DNA from: Rhodobacterales bacterium RIFCSPHIGHO2_02_FULL_62_130
GTDB lineage: Bacteria; Pseudomonadota; Alphaproteobacteria; Rhodobacterales; Rhodobacteraceae
DNA: 64,000 nt
Assembly (NCBI GenBank): GCA_001828855.1
Contig: MHZT01000053.1
Coordinates: 1-64,000, forward strand
Direction: 5' to 3'
Shown here: positions 43,802 to 52,494 of the stretch, in pieces
Numbering within the stretch: position 1 is the stretch's first letter
Layout: each line of letters opens with the position of its first letter
Translations under genes and position numbers: made by a program
Notes under the pieces: model-generated
Databases searched by the model: none
Seen by the model: the letters and a program-made list of their open reading frames with translations, nothing else
What the model was told of the DNA's origin: nothing

Positions 43802-44528
43802 CCCGGTGATCGCAGGCGCGGCCGAGACGTGATTGCCAAGGACGCCACGCCTTCTGCTGCTGAATAAACTGTCAGTGGATCGCCGCCCGACGGGATGCCG
43901 GTGATCGAGGCATAGTTTTCAACCTTGCCTGCGTCGATGTCGGCTTGGGTCAGGGTATAGCCCACCTCCCAGACCCAGACATCGCCCGAGTCAAAGCTGC
44001 TATCGGAAATCGAGGCTCCTGCGCGGGCAGGTGTGGCGGGCGCGGTCAGCGGATCAGAAATGGTGACAGAGTTCAGCGTTACATTGCCGGTATTCACCGC
44101 CGTGATCGTATAGGTCAGCACATCGCCCGCCGCCGCACCATTCTGCAAGGCGGTTTCGTCAACGGTTTTGGCAACCGTCATCGCAGGTTCGGCAGTGGCG
44201 GTTTCGGTTAGCGTCGTGATGACACCGCTGCCGGCTTCCGGTGCCGTCGTCGCGGACGAGGCCACGCCCTTTGCAGCGGAATAGACGGTCAGGGTGGACC
44301 CGCCCGACGGGGTGCCAGTGACCGAAGCGTAGTTCTCGACCTGACCGGCATCGATATCGGCCTGAAGCAGGGTGTAGGTGACCGTCCATGTCCAGATGTC
44401 ATCGACGTCAAACGAGTTGTCCGCGCTGCTCGCACCGCTGCGGGTCAGCGTCAGCTGACGTTGGCTGTGCCCTGTCAGGGTGTCCGAAGCGCTGACATCG
44501 GCCAAGGCAACATTGCCAGTATTCTCGG
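43798..44528 (-). pseudogene. Surface protein, middle piece
   Basis: Carries DUF11 repeats of the same giant gene (DVLTYTITAVNTGNVTLNSV; GVASSATTAPEAGSGVITTL). At its upstream end it abuts the IS3-family element; the bases reading ENTGNVALADV directly follow the IS end. At its downstream end the frame runs into RPRLRSPG and a stop, while the true sequence continues one base out of frame. Rejoining the IS flanks with one CTG copy leaves this piece one base out of frame with the N-terminal piece. Confidence 0.72.
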
Positions 44529-44549
44529 CTGTGAATAGCCCCGAGTTTC

Positions 44550-45425
44550 CTAGACACCTTGCAGCTTCAGTTTCTGCTGCTGTTCGAAGGCGATCGGTGA
44601 CAGCATGCCATTTCTAACGTGTTTGCGCTGCGGGTTGTAGAAAAACTCGATGTAGTCGAACACGTCCTGGCGGGCCTCTGCGCGGGTTTTATACTTTCTG
44701 CGGCGGATGCGTTCGCGTTTGAGCAGGTTGAAGAAGCTTTCGGCGACGGCGTTGTCCCAACAGTTCCCGCGACGGCTCATGCTTTGCGTCAGATTGTGCT
44801 GCTCAAGAAACTCCTGCCACTCGTAACTGGTGAATTGTGAGCCTTGGTCTGAATGCACTTGGACTTTGGTCTTCGGTTTGCGGCGCCAGACGGCCATCAG
44901 CAGGGCTTGCAACGGTAGGTCGGTATAGGTGCGGCCTTGCATGGACCAGCCAACAACGCGCCGAGAAAACAGATCGATGACGACTGCGAGATAAAGGAAG
45001 CCCTCATGGGTCCGGATGTAGGTGATATCTGTGACCCAGAACTGGTCCGGAGCGTCGACATCGAACTCTCGGTTCAAGGTGTTGTCGGCCACGACTGCAG
45101 GGCTGCCGCCATAAGAACCAGGCTTCTTTTTGTAACCAATCTGGGCCCTTATCCCTGCCAGGCGCGCTAAACGCCAAGCCCTGTTAGGGCTGATATCCTC
45201 GCCAAGATCACACATATCGTCATGCAGCTTGCGATATCCGTAGACCTCGCCGCTATCGTCCCAAGCCTGCTTCAACAGCACAGTTTGGCGCTGATCCTCC
45301 AGCGCACGCTGACAAAATGGTTCACGCAGCCATGCATAGAAGCCGCTCGGATGAACGGCCAGCATCCGGCACATCGCCCGGACCGCAAAGATCAGCCGGT
45401 TCTCGGCGATAAACGCATACCTCAC
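44550..45425 (-). CDS. IS3-family transposase OrfB
   Basis: A 291-residue frame with the DDE integrase core: VTDITYIRTHEGFLYLAVVI (first Asp), VQVHSDQGSQFTS (second Asp) and NAVAESFFNLLKRERI (catalytic Glu). An N-terminal HTH_21 part (EVYGYRKLHDDMCDLGEDIS) is present. The GTG at 45425 overlaps the orfA stop (GTGA). OrfAB, the active transposase, is normally made by -1 frameshifting on the A6G run inside orfA. All catalytic residues are intact. Confidence 0.93.
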   Translation of the reverse strand: MRYAFIAENRLIFAVRAMCRMLAVHPSGFYAWLREPFCQRALEDQRQTVLLKQAWDDSGEVYGYRKLHDDMCDLGEDISPNRAWRLARLAGIRAQIGYKKKPGSYGGSPAVVADNTLNREFDVDAPDQFWVTDITYIRTHEGFLYLAVVIDLFSRRVVGWSMQGRTYTDLPLQALLMAVWRRKPKTKVQVHSDQGSQFTSYEWQEFLEQHNLTQSMSRRGNCWDNAVAESFFNLLKRERIRRRKYKTRAEARQDVFDYIEFFYNPQRKHVRNGMLSPIAFEQQQKLKLQGV

Positions 45426-45700
45426 CGGGACTCCCTGGCGAAGTATGCGGTCGCCTTTTTTAGGATGTCCCGTTCCTCCGTGACCCGCAGCAGATCCCGC
45501 TTCAACCGCCGGATCTCGTCAGCTTGCGCATCCACCTCTTGGATCACCTTTGCGGGCCGCGAAAACTGCTTCTGCCATGTGTAGATCGACTTGGTACTGA
45601 CCCCCAATCGCTCGGCCACCTCGCGCACTGGATAGCCCCGATCCTCGACCTGGGCCACCGCATCGCGCTTGAACTCGTCTGTGAATTTAGCTCCGGACAT
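45422..45700 (-). CDS. IS3-family OrfA (helix-turn-helix)
   Basis: A 92-residue protein: MSGAKFTDEFKRDAVAQVED, then VAERLGVSTKSIYTWQKQFS (helix-turn-helix that binds IS ends), and a leucine-zipper-like IRRLKRDLLRVTEERDILKK. Start ATG 45700 with AAGGAGG upstream. The frame ends FARESR-TGA overlapping orfB. CTAAAAAAGG near 45455-45460 provides the slippery A6G heptamer for -1 frameshifting. Confidence 0.92.
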   Translation of the reverse strand: MSGAKFTDEFKRDAVAQVEDRGYPVREVAERLGVSTKSIYTWQKQFSRPAKVIQEVDAQADEIRRLKRDLLRVTEERDILKKATAYFARESR

Positions 45701-45757
45701 CTCGTCCTCCTTGCTTCCAAAATTACCAAGCAAGGCGTCTACAAATCTAGGGGCTAT

Positions 45758-47935
45758 TCACTGGACGGTGTAGGTCAGGGTGTCACCTGCAATTGCGCCC
45801 TCGGCGACGGCAGTTTCGTTGACGGACTTGGTTACGGTTATGGCCGCTTGAACAGGATCAAGCGGAATGTGGTTGTTGACCACGCCGTTGGAAGTCTGGG
45901 CCGGATCACCCTCGGTGAAGGTGAACGAGAAGGCGGTATAATAGGTGGTTGCCTGCATTCCCGTCGGCGCGGTGGCCTGAGACTGGATCGTCTCAGCGCC
46001 GCCGCCAAGTTCGGGCAGATAGGGGCCGGTCGATGCCGGCAGATCGGTAGAAGGCGACACATAGCCGGCGTGGGATACCAACAGATCATAGACGCCAGTC
46101 GGCGCGGTGTCTTTCAACAGAAAGCTGTATATGCCATCCGCGCCTGTTGAAAAGCCGTTGCTGTCACCCAAGGTGGTGTCCAGCTCGGCAGCGGTTACAA
46201 GCCTGCGGCTGCCGCCTTCGGGCGTGACATAAAGTTCAACCTTGGCACCTTCCACCGGCAGACGCGTGGTCGAAGAATAGACCACACCCGAGGGGTCCAG
46301 AACAAAGCCATCAACCTTTGTCAGGGGCGTCCCTTCGGTCAGCACCACCTGCGTTACCTCGGCCGCTCCGTTCAGGCCGACAGGGCTTTTCCCCTTGATG
46401 CCCAAACCGGAAAACTCGTTGCCGAACCGGACGGAATAGGTTGCGGCGGGCAAACCGGTAAAGCTGTAGGCCCCATTGGCGTCCGTGGACGTCGTGCCGA
46501 TCACGTCGGTGCCGTCGTAAAGCGTCACAGTCAGACCGGACTGCGCGCGTCCGTTTGCCTTGGTAACCTTGCCGCTCAGGCTGCCTTCAGAAATGTTGGT
46601 CTCGGTAAGCGTGACGGGTGCATCCACCGTGTGGATGCCGTCCGAGGCCCGGACTGTCAGGACATGGGTATTTGCCGCTGTCTCGAAATCATTGGCGAAC
46701 GAAGCGACCCCTGCCGCTGTCAAGCGGATCGCGCCAGTGGCACTGTCTATGGAGAACAGCGGCTGCGAGGCTGCGTTCAGCACGTTGGTAACGATCGAAT
46801 AGGTCAGGGTGGCGCTGTCGGCATCCAGCGCCTTGACGGTTTTCAGCACCGTCGAGGTCGTCGCCCCTTCGGCATAGCTTTCGCTATAGGATGTTACAGT
46901 GGCGTCAGTCGGATCGACAAAACGCGGCCCGCTGTAGATATCAAGCTCAGACGAGGTGGAATCAATAAGCGTGTAGCCGGATGCGTTCGTGATGGTGGCA
47001 TCGACATCATAGGTTGCCAGTGGCATGGCCTGCGCATCGGGGACCTGCAGCGTCCAGACACCTCCGGTGACCGACAGCTTGCCATCGCCCTGCACATATT
47101 TGACGCCATTCACCACCACCGAAAGGATCTCGCCCGAGGCCAGCGTGACGCTGCCGGTCAGGTTGGGCGTGGTGTCGGTTGTAGTCAGTGCGGTCACGGT
47201 CACAGGGCCTGCGGGGCGGTTCGATGCGACCGAAGTAAGGTAGTCGTTCAGCCCAGAGAGAACCTGGCTCGTGGCCGCATCGCCCTTGAACGTGCCGTCA
47301 CCATCTGCCGGCGTGGTGATGCTGCTTTCCTGCGTTTTTCCGATCAGGACCAGACCGATCATGCTGTAATTCAGGGTGTCATTGGTGGCACTGATCGCTC
47401 CGGGGGTGAACGAAAGGCTGCCCACGACCTTGGCTTGCAGCACCCGGAAGACATAGGTTGAAATCTTGCCGCTCGGGCCTCGGAAGTTGAAGTAACCGCC
47501 CAGCTTGTAGGCATTGCCCGCAGAGTCGATCAGGGTAATGAAACCGGGAACGTCGTTGCCTTGGGCGCTGGAGCCCGAGCAAAGATCAAGTGTTTCGCCG
47601 ACGAGGAAACTTGAACCAGCGCAGTTGCTGAACTCTGTCGTGCCCGTGGTCACATCCTGCGAGAAATAAGCCCCAGTGATGCCGCCTGTCGGTAGTCCGG
47701 GAATACCGGCAAAGGTATAGGTCTGAACCGAGTTGTTTGGGCTGCTGTCGTCCTTGCCGACATATCCGTTTGTGAAGGGAACCGACAGAACCGCCTGCGC
47801 GGAAGATTGCGACGCCCAAAGCGCCACAAAGACCGCCACAAGCAGCATCAGACCTTTCACGAATGCGCCATAAAGCCAATCCGGCCGGACATTCTGGCCA
47901 AGGCCAGAAAGAGATTTTTGCGATTGAATTTGCAC
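45758..47935 (-). pseudogene. Surface protein, N-terminal piece
   Basis: The first 725 codons of the giant exported protein. A hydrophobic stretch MLLVAVFVALWASQSSAQAV (about residues 30-49) serves as signal sequence. Next comes an unknown beta-rich domain (PFTNGYVGKDDSSPNNSVQT), a cadherin-like segment (PLFSIDSATGAIRLTAAGVA), and Cna B/SdrD-like modules (GTTSTDANGAYSFTGLPAAT). The frame ends in the IS3-family element at TYTVQ-stop, in mid DUF11 repeat. Without the C-terminal barrel and OmpA part, the piece could not be anchored. Confidence 0.8.
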
Positions 47936-48044
47936 TTGCAGTGTTGTCCGGTCGGTTAATTTCGTGTCTGTGAACGACGCAACTACCGCGTAAATAACCT
48001 GACCGTTGGTAAGTTTCTGAAAGAATAGCCCAAAGAGACAAGCA

Positions 48045-48647
48045 ATGATCTATCGTATACCCCGGCAGGACCGGGCGCTAAGAACCGAGAACGCCTATCT
48101 TGATGCTTTCGAACGGCTGATTTCCGAGCGTGGTTATACAAACACATCCCTCGATGCGATTGCCCGCGAAGTCGGGCTGACAAAAGCCGCCTTTCTGGCC
48201 CGCTTCGGCAGCAAGAAAGCCGCGCTGTTACTGTTGTTTGACCGCTACTGTGCAAAGGCCACCGCGGTTATGGAGGAAATGGCCTTGCACATACCGACCA
48301 TGCCTTCGGCCGAGGCAGCTATCTACGAATTGTCGACGGTTCTTGAAAAGATACAGTTGGAAGACTTTGCCCCCAACCGTGCCATGCAAGAGCTGTTTTT
48401 CGAAGAGCTGAAGGTGGACCAACGCACCCAGAAGATATTTCTGGAACTTGTCGATCTGATGCGTCTTGTGCAGAAACATCATCTTGAGGGCGTTGCCTAC
48501 ACCGATACCGGCGCATTTTCAGGCTCGCAGATCCTTGTTTCGGTGAATTTCAATTACATCCTGCGCGCCATGCCAGCCCTGCCCCGAGACCATGACACCC
48601 GTCACCGCATGATCGCGCTTATGATCGTCGCGGCCTTGCGCTTTTAG
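48045..48647 (+). CDS. TetR-family transcriptional regulator
   Basis: A 200-residue TetR-type repressor. The N-terminal DNA-binding domain is AYLDAFERLISERGYTNTSL then DAIAREVGLTKAAFLARFGS and KKAALLLLFDRY. The C-terminal ligand/dimer domain is helical and unassigned. It is divergent from the surface protein gene with 109 bases between starts. That gap contains half-sites CGGTC.GGTTA and TAACC.GACCG in inverted order, a possible shared operator. The target is probably itself and the surface protein gene, now broken. Confidence 0.82.
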   Translation: MIYRIPRQDRALRTENAYLDAFERLISERGYTNTSLDAIAREVGLTKAAFLARFGSKKAALLLLFDRYCAKATAVMEEMALHIPTMPSAEAAIYELSTVLEKIQLEDFAPNRAMQELFFEELKVDQRTQKIFLELVDLMRLVQKHHLEGVAYTDTGAFSGSQILVSVNFNYILRAMPALPRDHDTRHRMIALMIVAALRF

Positions 48648-48893
48648 GGCTGGAGGCAGCCTGCTGTTGAATAAAAACAGGCCCCACCGGCGGCCGGTCC
48701 TGTGTGGATATTCGGTGAGCTGGTCAGATGCCGTCGGGTGGGGGCATCCACCGCATCAGTTCAGTTTGTATGTCGCTGTCCATCGACGCCCCCCTAGTTA
48801 CAGGCGTCATCTCGGATACCGAACAGCCTCAGGCAACGAGGGCGGGCGGCGGGCGCTTACGCTCAAATGCGCGTTCGGCATGAACCCATAATC

Positions 48894-49688
48894 TCAAACA
48901 GCCACCGCTTGCGCGCGAAGCCCGAAACCGAACAGTTGCCGGGTATAGTCATGGCGCGGCGCAGTCAGCAGCTCTGTCGTGGGGCCTTGTTCCAGCACCT
49001 CTCCGTTCCGCATGACCACCAGATGATCGGAGATATGCGCGACGACCTTGAGGTTGTGGGTGACGAACAGCATCGAAAGGCCCGATTCCGCCTTGAGGTC
49101 AGACAGAAGGTTCAGGATCTGGGCCTGAACCGAAATGTCCAGCGCCGACGTCGGTTCATCCAGCACCAGCAACCTTGGGTCAAGCGCAAGGGCGCGGGCG
49201 ATGGCAACCCGCTGGGCCTGTCCGCCCGACAAGGCGCTGGCGCGACGGGGCAGGAAATCGGCGGGCAAGCCGCAGCGCAACAAAAGCTGGGCCGACCTTT
49301 CCTGCATCGCAGCCCCCGCACGGTCTCCGCGCGCCAGCAACGGCTCGGCCAGAATTTCGGAAATGGTCATGCGCGGGCTAAGCGACAGGAAGGGGTTTTG
49401 CGCGACGACCCCAATGGCTTGGCGCGCATGGCGCAATTCGCGCGGGGACAAGGCCAGCCAATCCTGACCATCCAGCAGGACGGCACCGCTTTCCGATGGC
49501 ACCAGCCGCAGGATCGCGCGGAGCAGGCTGCTTTTGCCAGAACCGGATTCGCCCACCACCCCAAGCGTTTCGCCCGGTGCCAGTGACAGGCTTACCCCTG
49601 ACACGGCCGGTCGGAGCTGTGTGCGGAACGGCCCGTTGCTGCCGTAACGCACCACCAGATCCCGCACCTCAAGCAGCGGTTTTGTCAT
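48894..49688 (-). CDS. Peptide/opine-type ABC importer ATPase (DppF/OppF-like)
   Basis: A 264-residue ABC ATPase: Walker A GVVGESGSGKSSLLRAILRL, signature ALSGGQAQRVAIARALAL, Walker B LLVLDEPTSALD and H-loop MLFVTHNLKVVA. It is of the DppF/OppF type because it forms the last of two paired ATPases. Start 49688 has AAGGAGG upstream; the longer frame is not used. It overlaps the preceding ATPase gene by 20 bases. It energises uptake together with the ATPase at 49669. Confidence 0.92.
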   Translation of the reverse strand: MTKPLLEVRDLVVRYGSNGPFRTQLRPAVSGVSLSLAPGETLGVVGESGSGKSSLLRAILRLVPSESGAVLLDGQDWLALSPRELRHARQAIGVVAQNPFLSLSPRMTISEILAEPLLARGDRAGAAMQERSAQLLLRCGLPADFLPRRASALSGGQAQRVAIARALALDPRLLVLDEPTSALDISVQAQILNLLSDLKAESGLSMLFVTHNLKVVAHISDHLVVMRNGEVLEQGPTTELLTAPRHDYTRQLFGFGLRAQAVAV

Positions 49689-50637
49689 CGAGGCCTCCTT
49701 CGACCAGACAGGTCCAGCGATGCGCCCCGTCCAGCCTTTCAGGCGGGGGGCGAAGGGCGCATTCGGCCCTTGCCACGGCACAACGCGGCGCAAAGGCACA
49801 ACCGGCGATAGGTTTGAAAGGCGGCGGGATCTGCCCCTCGATCGCTGCAAGCTTCGCCCCGCGCGGCGCGGCATCGGGCAGCGCAGCCAGCAACGCGCGG
49901 GTGTAGGGGTGGCGGGGATGCGTCAGAACCTCGGCCACAGGCCCGTCTTCGATCGAGGTTCCGGCATAGAGAATCGTCGCGCTGTCGCAAACCTCGGCCA
50001 CCACATCCATGTCATGTGTGATCATCAGGATGGTCAGACCGCGCGCTTGCACAAGGTTACGCAACAGGGCCAGAACCTGCGCGCCGATGGTCACGTCAAG
50101 CGCCGTGGTCGGTTCATCCGCGATCAGCAGATCAGCGCCGGTAGCCAGCGCCTGCGCGATGACCACGCGCTGCTGCATCCCGCCGGAGAGTTGATGCGGA
50201 TAGCTGCGAAGCACCCTCTCGGGATCAGGCAGGCCTGTCGCAGCCAGAAGTTCGACCGCGCGGGCGTGGCGGGCCACCTTTGGCAAGGCATGATGGGCGC
50301 GCAACACATCGTCGATCTGGCGGCGAATTGTCAGGACCGGATTCAGCGCCGCTGCCGGATCTTGCGAGATCAGCGCAATGCGTCGCCCCCGCAGGCTTTC
50401 GGCAACGTCGCGCAAATCCATGCCGTCAAAGGCGAACCGGTCCGCTTTGATCTGTGCGCCGCGCGGCAACAGGCCCAGAAGGGCCATCGCCGTCATGGTT
50501 TTGCCGCAGCCGGATTCGCCAATCAGACCGTGAATGGTGCCGCGCGTGACGGTCAGATCCACCCGGCGCAGGGCATGGATGGCACCGTTCGGCACAGGCA
50601 AGTCCACCGAAAGGGCGCGGATTTCAAGCAGAGCCAT
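49669..50637 (-). CDS. Peptide/opine-type ABC importer ATPase (DppD/OppD-like)
   Basis: A 322-residue ABC ATPase: Walker A GLIGESGCGKTMTAMALLGL, signature QLSGGMQQRVVIAQAL and Walker B LLIADEPTTALDV. The C-terminal oligopeptide-transporter extension contains PPPFKPIAGCAFAPRCAVA with two conserved Cys (part of the usual 4Fe-4S-like four-Cys motif in DppD/OppD). Start 50637 with AGGAGG upstream. It overlaps the permease gene by 14 bases. Confidence 0.92.
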   Translation of the reverse strand: MALLEIRALSVDLPVPNGAIHALRRVDLTVTRGTIHGLIGESGCGKTMTAMALLGLLPRGAQIKADRFAFDGMDLRDVAESLRGRRIALISQDPAAALNPVLTIRRQIDDVLRAHHALPKVARHARAVELLAATGLPDPERVLRSYPHQLSGGMQQRVVIAQALATGADLLIADEPTTALDVTIGAQVLALLRNLVQARGLTILMITHDMDVVAEVCDSATILYAGTSIEDGPVAEVLTHPRHPYTRALLAALPDAAPRGAKLAAIEGQIPPPFKPIAGCAFAPRCAVARAECALRPPPERLDGAHRWTCLVEGGLDDKTAA

Positions 50638-51463
50638 CGCGTCGCCCTCCTGCACGGTCGCGCAGCGCGTCCCCAAGGATCGAAAAGGCCAGCGCCAGAA
50701 CAAAGACCGCTATGCCCGGTGCGGCAGAATACCACCAGCGTTCGGGAAAGAACTTGCGCCCTGCATCGACCATCTGGCCCCAGTCTGCGATGGGCGGCGA
50801 GACCCCCAGTCCAAGGAAGGACAGCGCCGAGGCCGTCAGCAAAGCCGGTCCCACATCCAGCGCGGCCTGAACCGAGATCGGCCGGACGGCGGCGGGCAGG
50901 ACGTGGCGCAGGATGATGCGCGGGTGGCTGACCCCCATCAGTTGCGCGGCCTCGACATAGGGCTGCCCGCGCAGGGCCAGCACTTCGGCACGGGCCATGC
51001 GCGCATACCAGGGCCACCAGGTGACGGCGACCGCAACGATGCTGTTCAAAAGTCCCGGCCCAAGTGCTGCTGCCATCAGCACCGCCAGAAGCAGGGCGGG
51101 GAAGGCCAGAAAGACATCGGTCAGCCGCATCAACCCCTCGTCCAGCCAGCCGCCGAAATATCCGGCCAGCACCCCGACCGGAAGGCCGACCAAAAGGGCG
51201 AAGGCCACGATCAAAAGGCCCGATGTCAGCGAGACCCGCGCGCCATAGATCACCCGACTTAGCATGTCGCGGCCAAGGTGATCGGTGCCAAGGAAATGAT
51301 CTGCCGAAGGCGGCAGGAACTTGGATGCGATGCTGGGCGCACCTGCCCCCTGATCGGGAAAGGGTGCCGCCCAAGGCGCAACCAAAGCCAGACCAAAGGC
51401 GATCAGGATCACCGTCAGAGACAGCGCCCCTTGCCAACCCAATCGCTGAAGAAGACTGCTCAT
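50624..51463 (-). CDS. ABC importer permease (DppC-like)
   Basis: A 279-residue inner-membrane permease with about six membrane segments. N-terminal ALSLTVILIAFGLALVAPWA is the first. The segment HFLGTDHLGRDMLSRVIYGA is the hallmark of the DppC/OppC family. The EAA loop, EAAQLMGVSHPRIILRHVLP, contacts the ATPases. The start overlaps the upstream permease stop by four bases (ATGA). Confidence 0.92.
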   Translation of the reverse strand: MSSLLQRLGWQGALSLTVILIAFGLALVAPWAAPFPDQGAGAPSIASKFLPPSADHFLGTDHLGRDMLSRVIYGARVSLTSGLLIVAFALLVGLPVGVLAGYFGGWLDEGLMRLTDVFLAFPALLLAVLMAAALGPGLLNSIVAVAVTWWPWYARMARAEVLALRGQPYVEAAQLMGVSHPRIILRHVLPAAVRPISVQAALDVGPALLTASALSFLGLGVSPPIADWGQMVDAGRKFFPERWWYSAAPGIAVFVLALAFSILGDALRDRAGGRRDGSA

Positions 51464-52482
51464 TTCAACGCCACCCTCGGGTCAATCAGCGCCTGCGCCA
51501 GATCAAGGATCAGGTTCATGGCGGCATAGCAAAGCGTCACCACAAAGGTTGCTGCGGCAATGACCGGAAAATCCTTGGACAGGATCGCTTCGGATACATA
51601 GCGGCCAAGACCGGGCCAGGCGAAGATGATCTCGACCAGAACAGAGCCGGTCAGCGCGAAGGCAAAGCTCAGCCCCAGAACCGTCAGGGCCGGACCCACC
51701 GCATTGGGCAGCGCATGGCCGAACAGGATGCGACGGCGCGACAGGCCCAGAGCGCGGGCAGCCAGAATGTGCCGCCGCTCCAGAATCTCGATCATCGCCG
51801 AGCGGGTCAGTCGCATGGCGATGCCTGCGGGATAGGCCGCCAAGGTCAGCGCTGGCAGGATCAGATGCGCGAAGGCATCGCCAAAGGCATCAAAGCGGCG
51901 GGCAAGCAGGGCGTCGATCAGGGCAAAACCGGTCACTGGCAAAAGCGGGTCCGAGATCGAGATTTCCCGCGACATCCGCCCGGACAGGGGCAGCACCCCC
52001 AGCCATTTGGCAAAGACGAATTGCAGCAGCATGGCCAGAAAAAACGCAGGCATGGCAACGGCGCCAATCGAGGCAAGCCCGCCCATCCGGTCCGGCCAGC
52101 CCCCGCGATAGGCGGCGGCAAGGGCGCCTGCCGGTATGCCGATCAGAAGGGCCAAAAAGGTCGAGAACGCCGCAAGTTCCAGCGTCGCAGGCAGAAAGGC
52201 GGCAAGATCTTGTGAAATCAGACGGCGCGACTTGTAGGACACCCCGAAATCTCCAGTCGCCATCGCCTTGGCAAAGGCGATGAAACGCACAGGCAGCGAG
52301 GCGTCGAGGTGCAACTCTGCCCGCGCCTTCTCGATCTGTTCGGCGCTTGGCCGCGGTCCGGCATACAGTGCCGCCGGATCAGAAGGCACGACTTGCGCCG
52401 CGATGAACACAAGAAATGTCACGCCGACGACGACAAAGGCCGACAGGACGAAGCGTCTGAGGATGTAACGTCCCAATCCCAT
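51460..52482 (-). CDS. ABC importer permease (DppB-like)
   Basis: A 340-residue permease of the DppB/OppB family. N-terminal YILRRFVLSAFVVVGVTFLV, then VVPSDPAALYAG and the GDFGVSYKSRR motif, are typical. The EAA loop is AARALGLSRRRILFGHALPN. It forms the membrane channel with the DppC-like subunit. It starts 12 bases after the binding-protein stop. Confidence 0.92.
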   Translation of the reverse strand: MGLGRYILRRFVLSAFVVVGVTFLVFIAAQVVPSDPAALYAGPRPSAEQIEKARAELHLDASLPVRFIAFAKAMATGDFGVSYKSRRLISQDLAAFLPATLELAAFSTFLALLIGIPAGALAAAYRGGWPDRMGGLASIGAVAMPAFFLAMLLQFVFAKWLGVLPLSGRMSREISISDPLLPVTGFALIDALLARRFDAFGDAFAHLILPALTLAAYPAGIAMRLTRSAMIEILERRHILAARALGLSRRRILFGHALPNAVGPALTVLGLSFAFALTGSVLVEIIFAWPGLGRYVSEAILSKDFPVIAAATFVVTLCYAAMNLILDLAQALIDPRVALK

Positions 52483-52494
52483 CGGCCCGGTTTC

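Larger units (their letters stand above)
44532..45760 (-). mobile_element. Complete IS3-family insertion sequence
   Basis: A 1229-base element. Its ends are imperfect inverted repeats starting TGAATAGCCCC: the plus-strand left end reads TGAATAGCCCCGAGTTTCCT and the reverse complement of the right end reads TGAATAGCCCCTAGATTTGT. It is flanked by CTG on both sides (44529-44531 and 45761-45763), a 3-base target duplication. It holds orfA and orfB in the usual overlap with a slippery A6G. It interrupts the giant surface protein gene and looks recent and active. Confidence 0.95.

Noticed and set aside
49720-50916. 398-codon antisense frame over the ABC ATPase genes
   Set aside because: Opposite strand of clear ATPase genes; the sequence shows only shadow composition.
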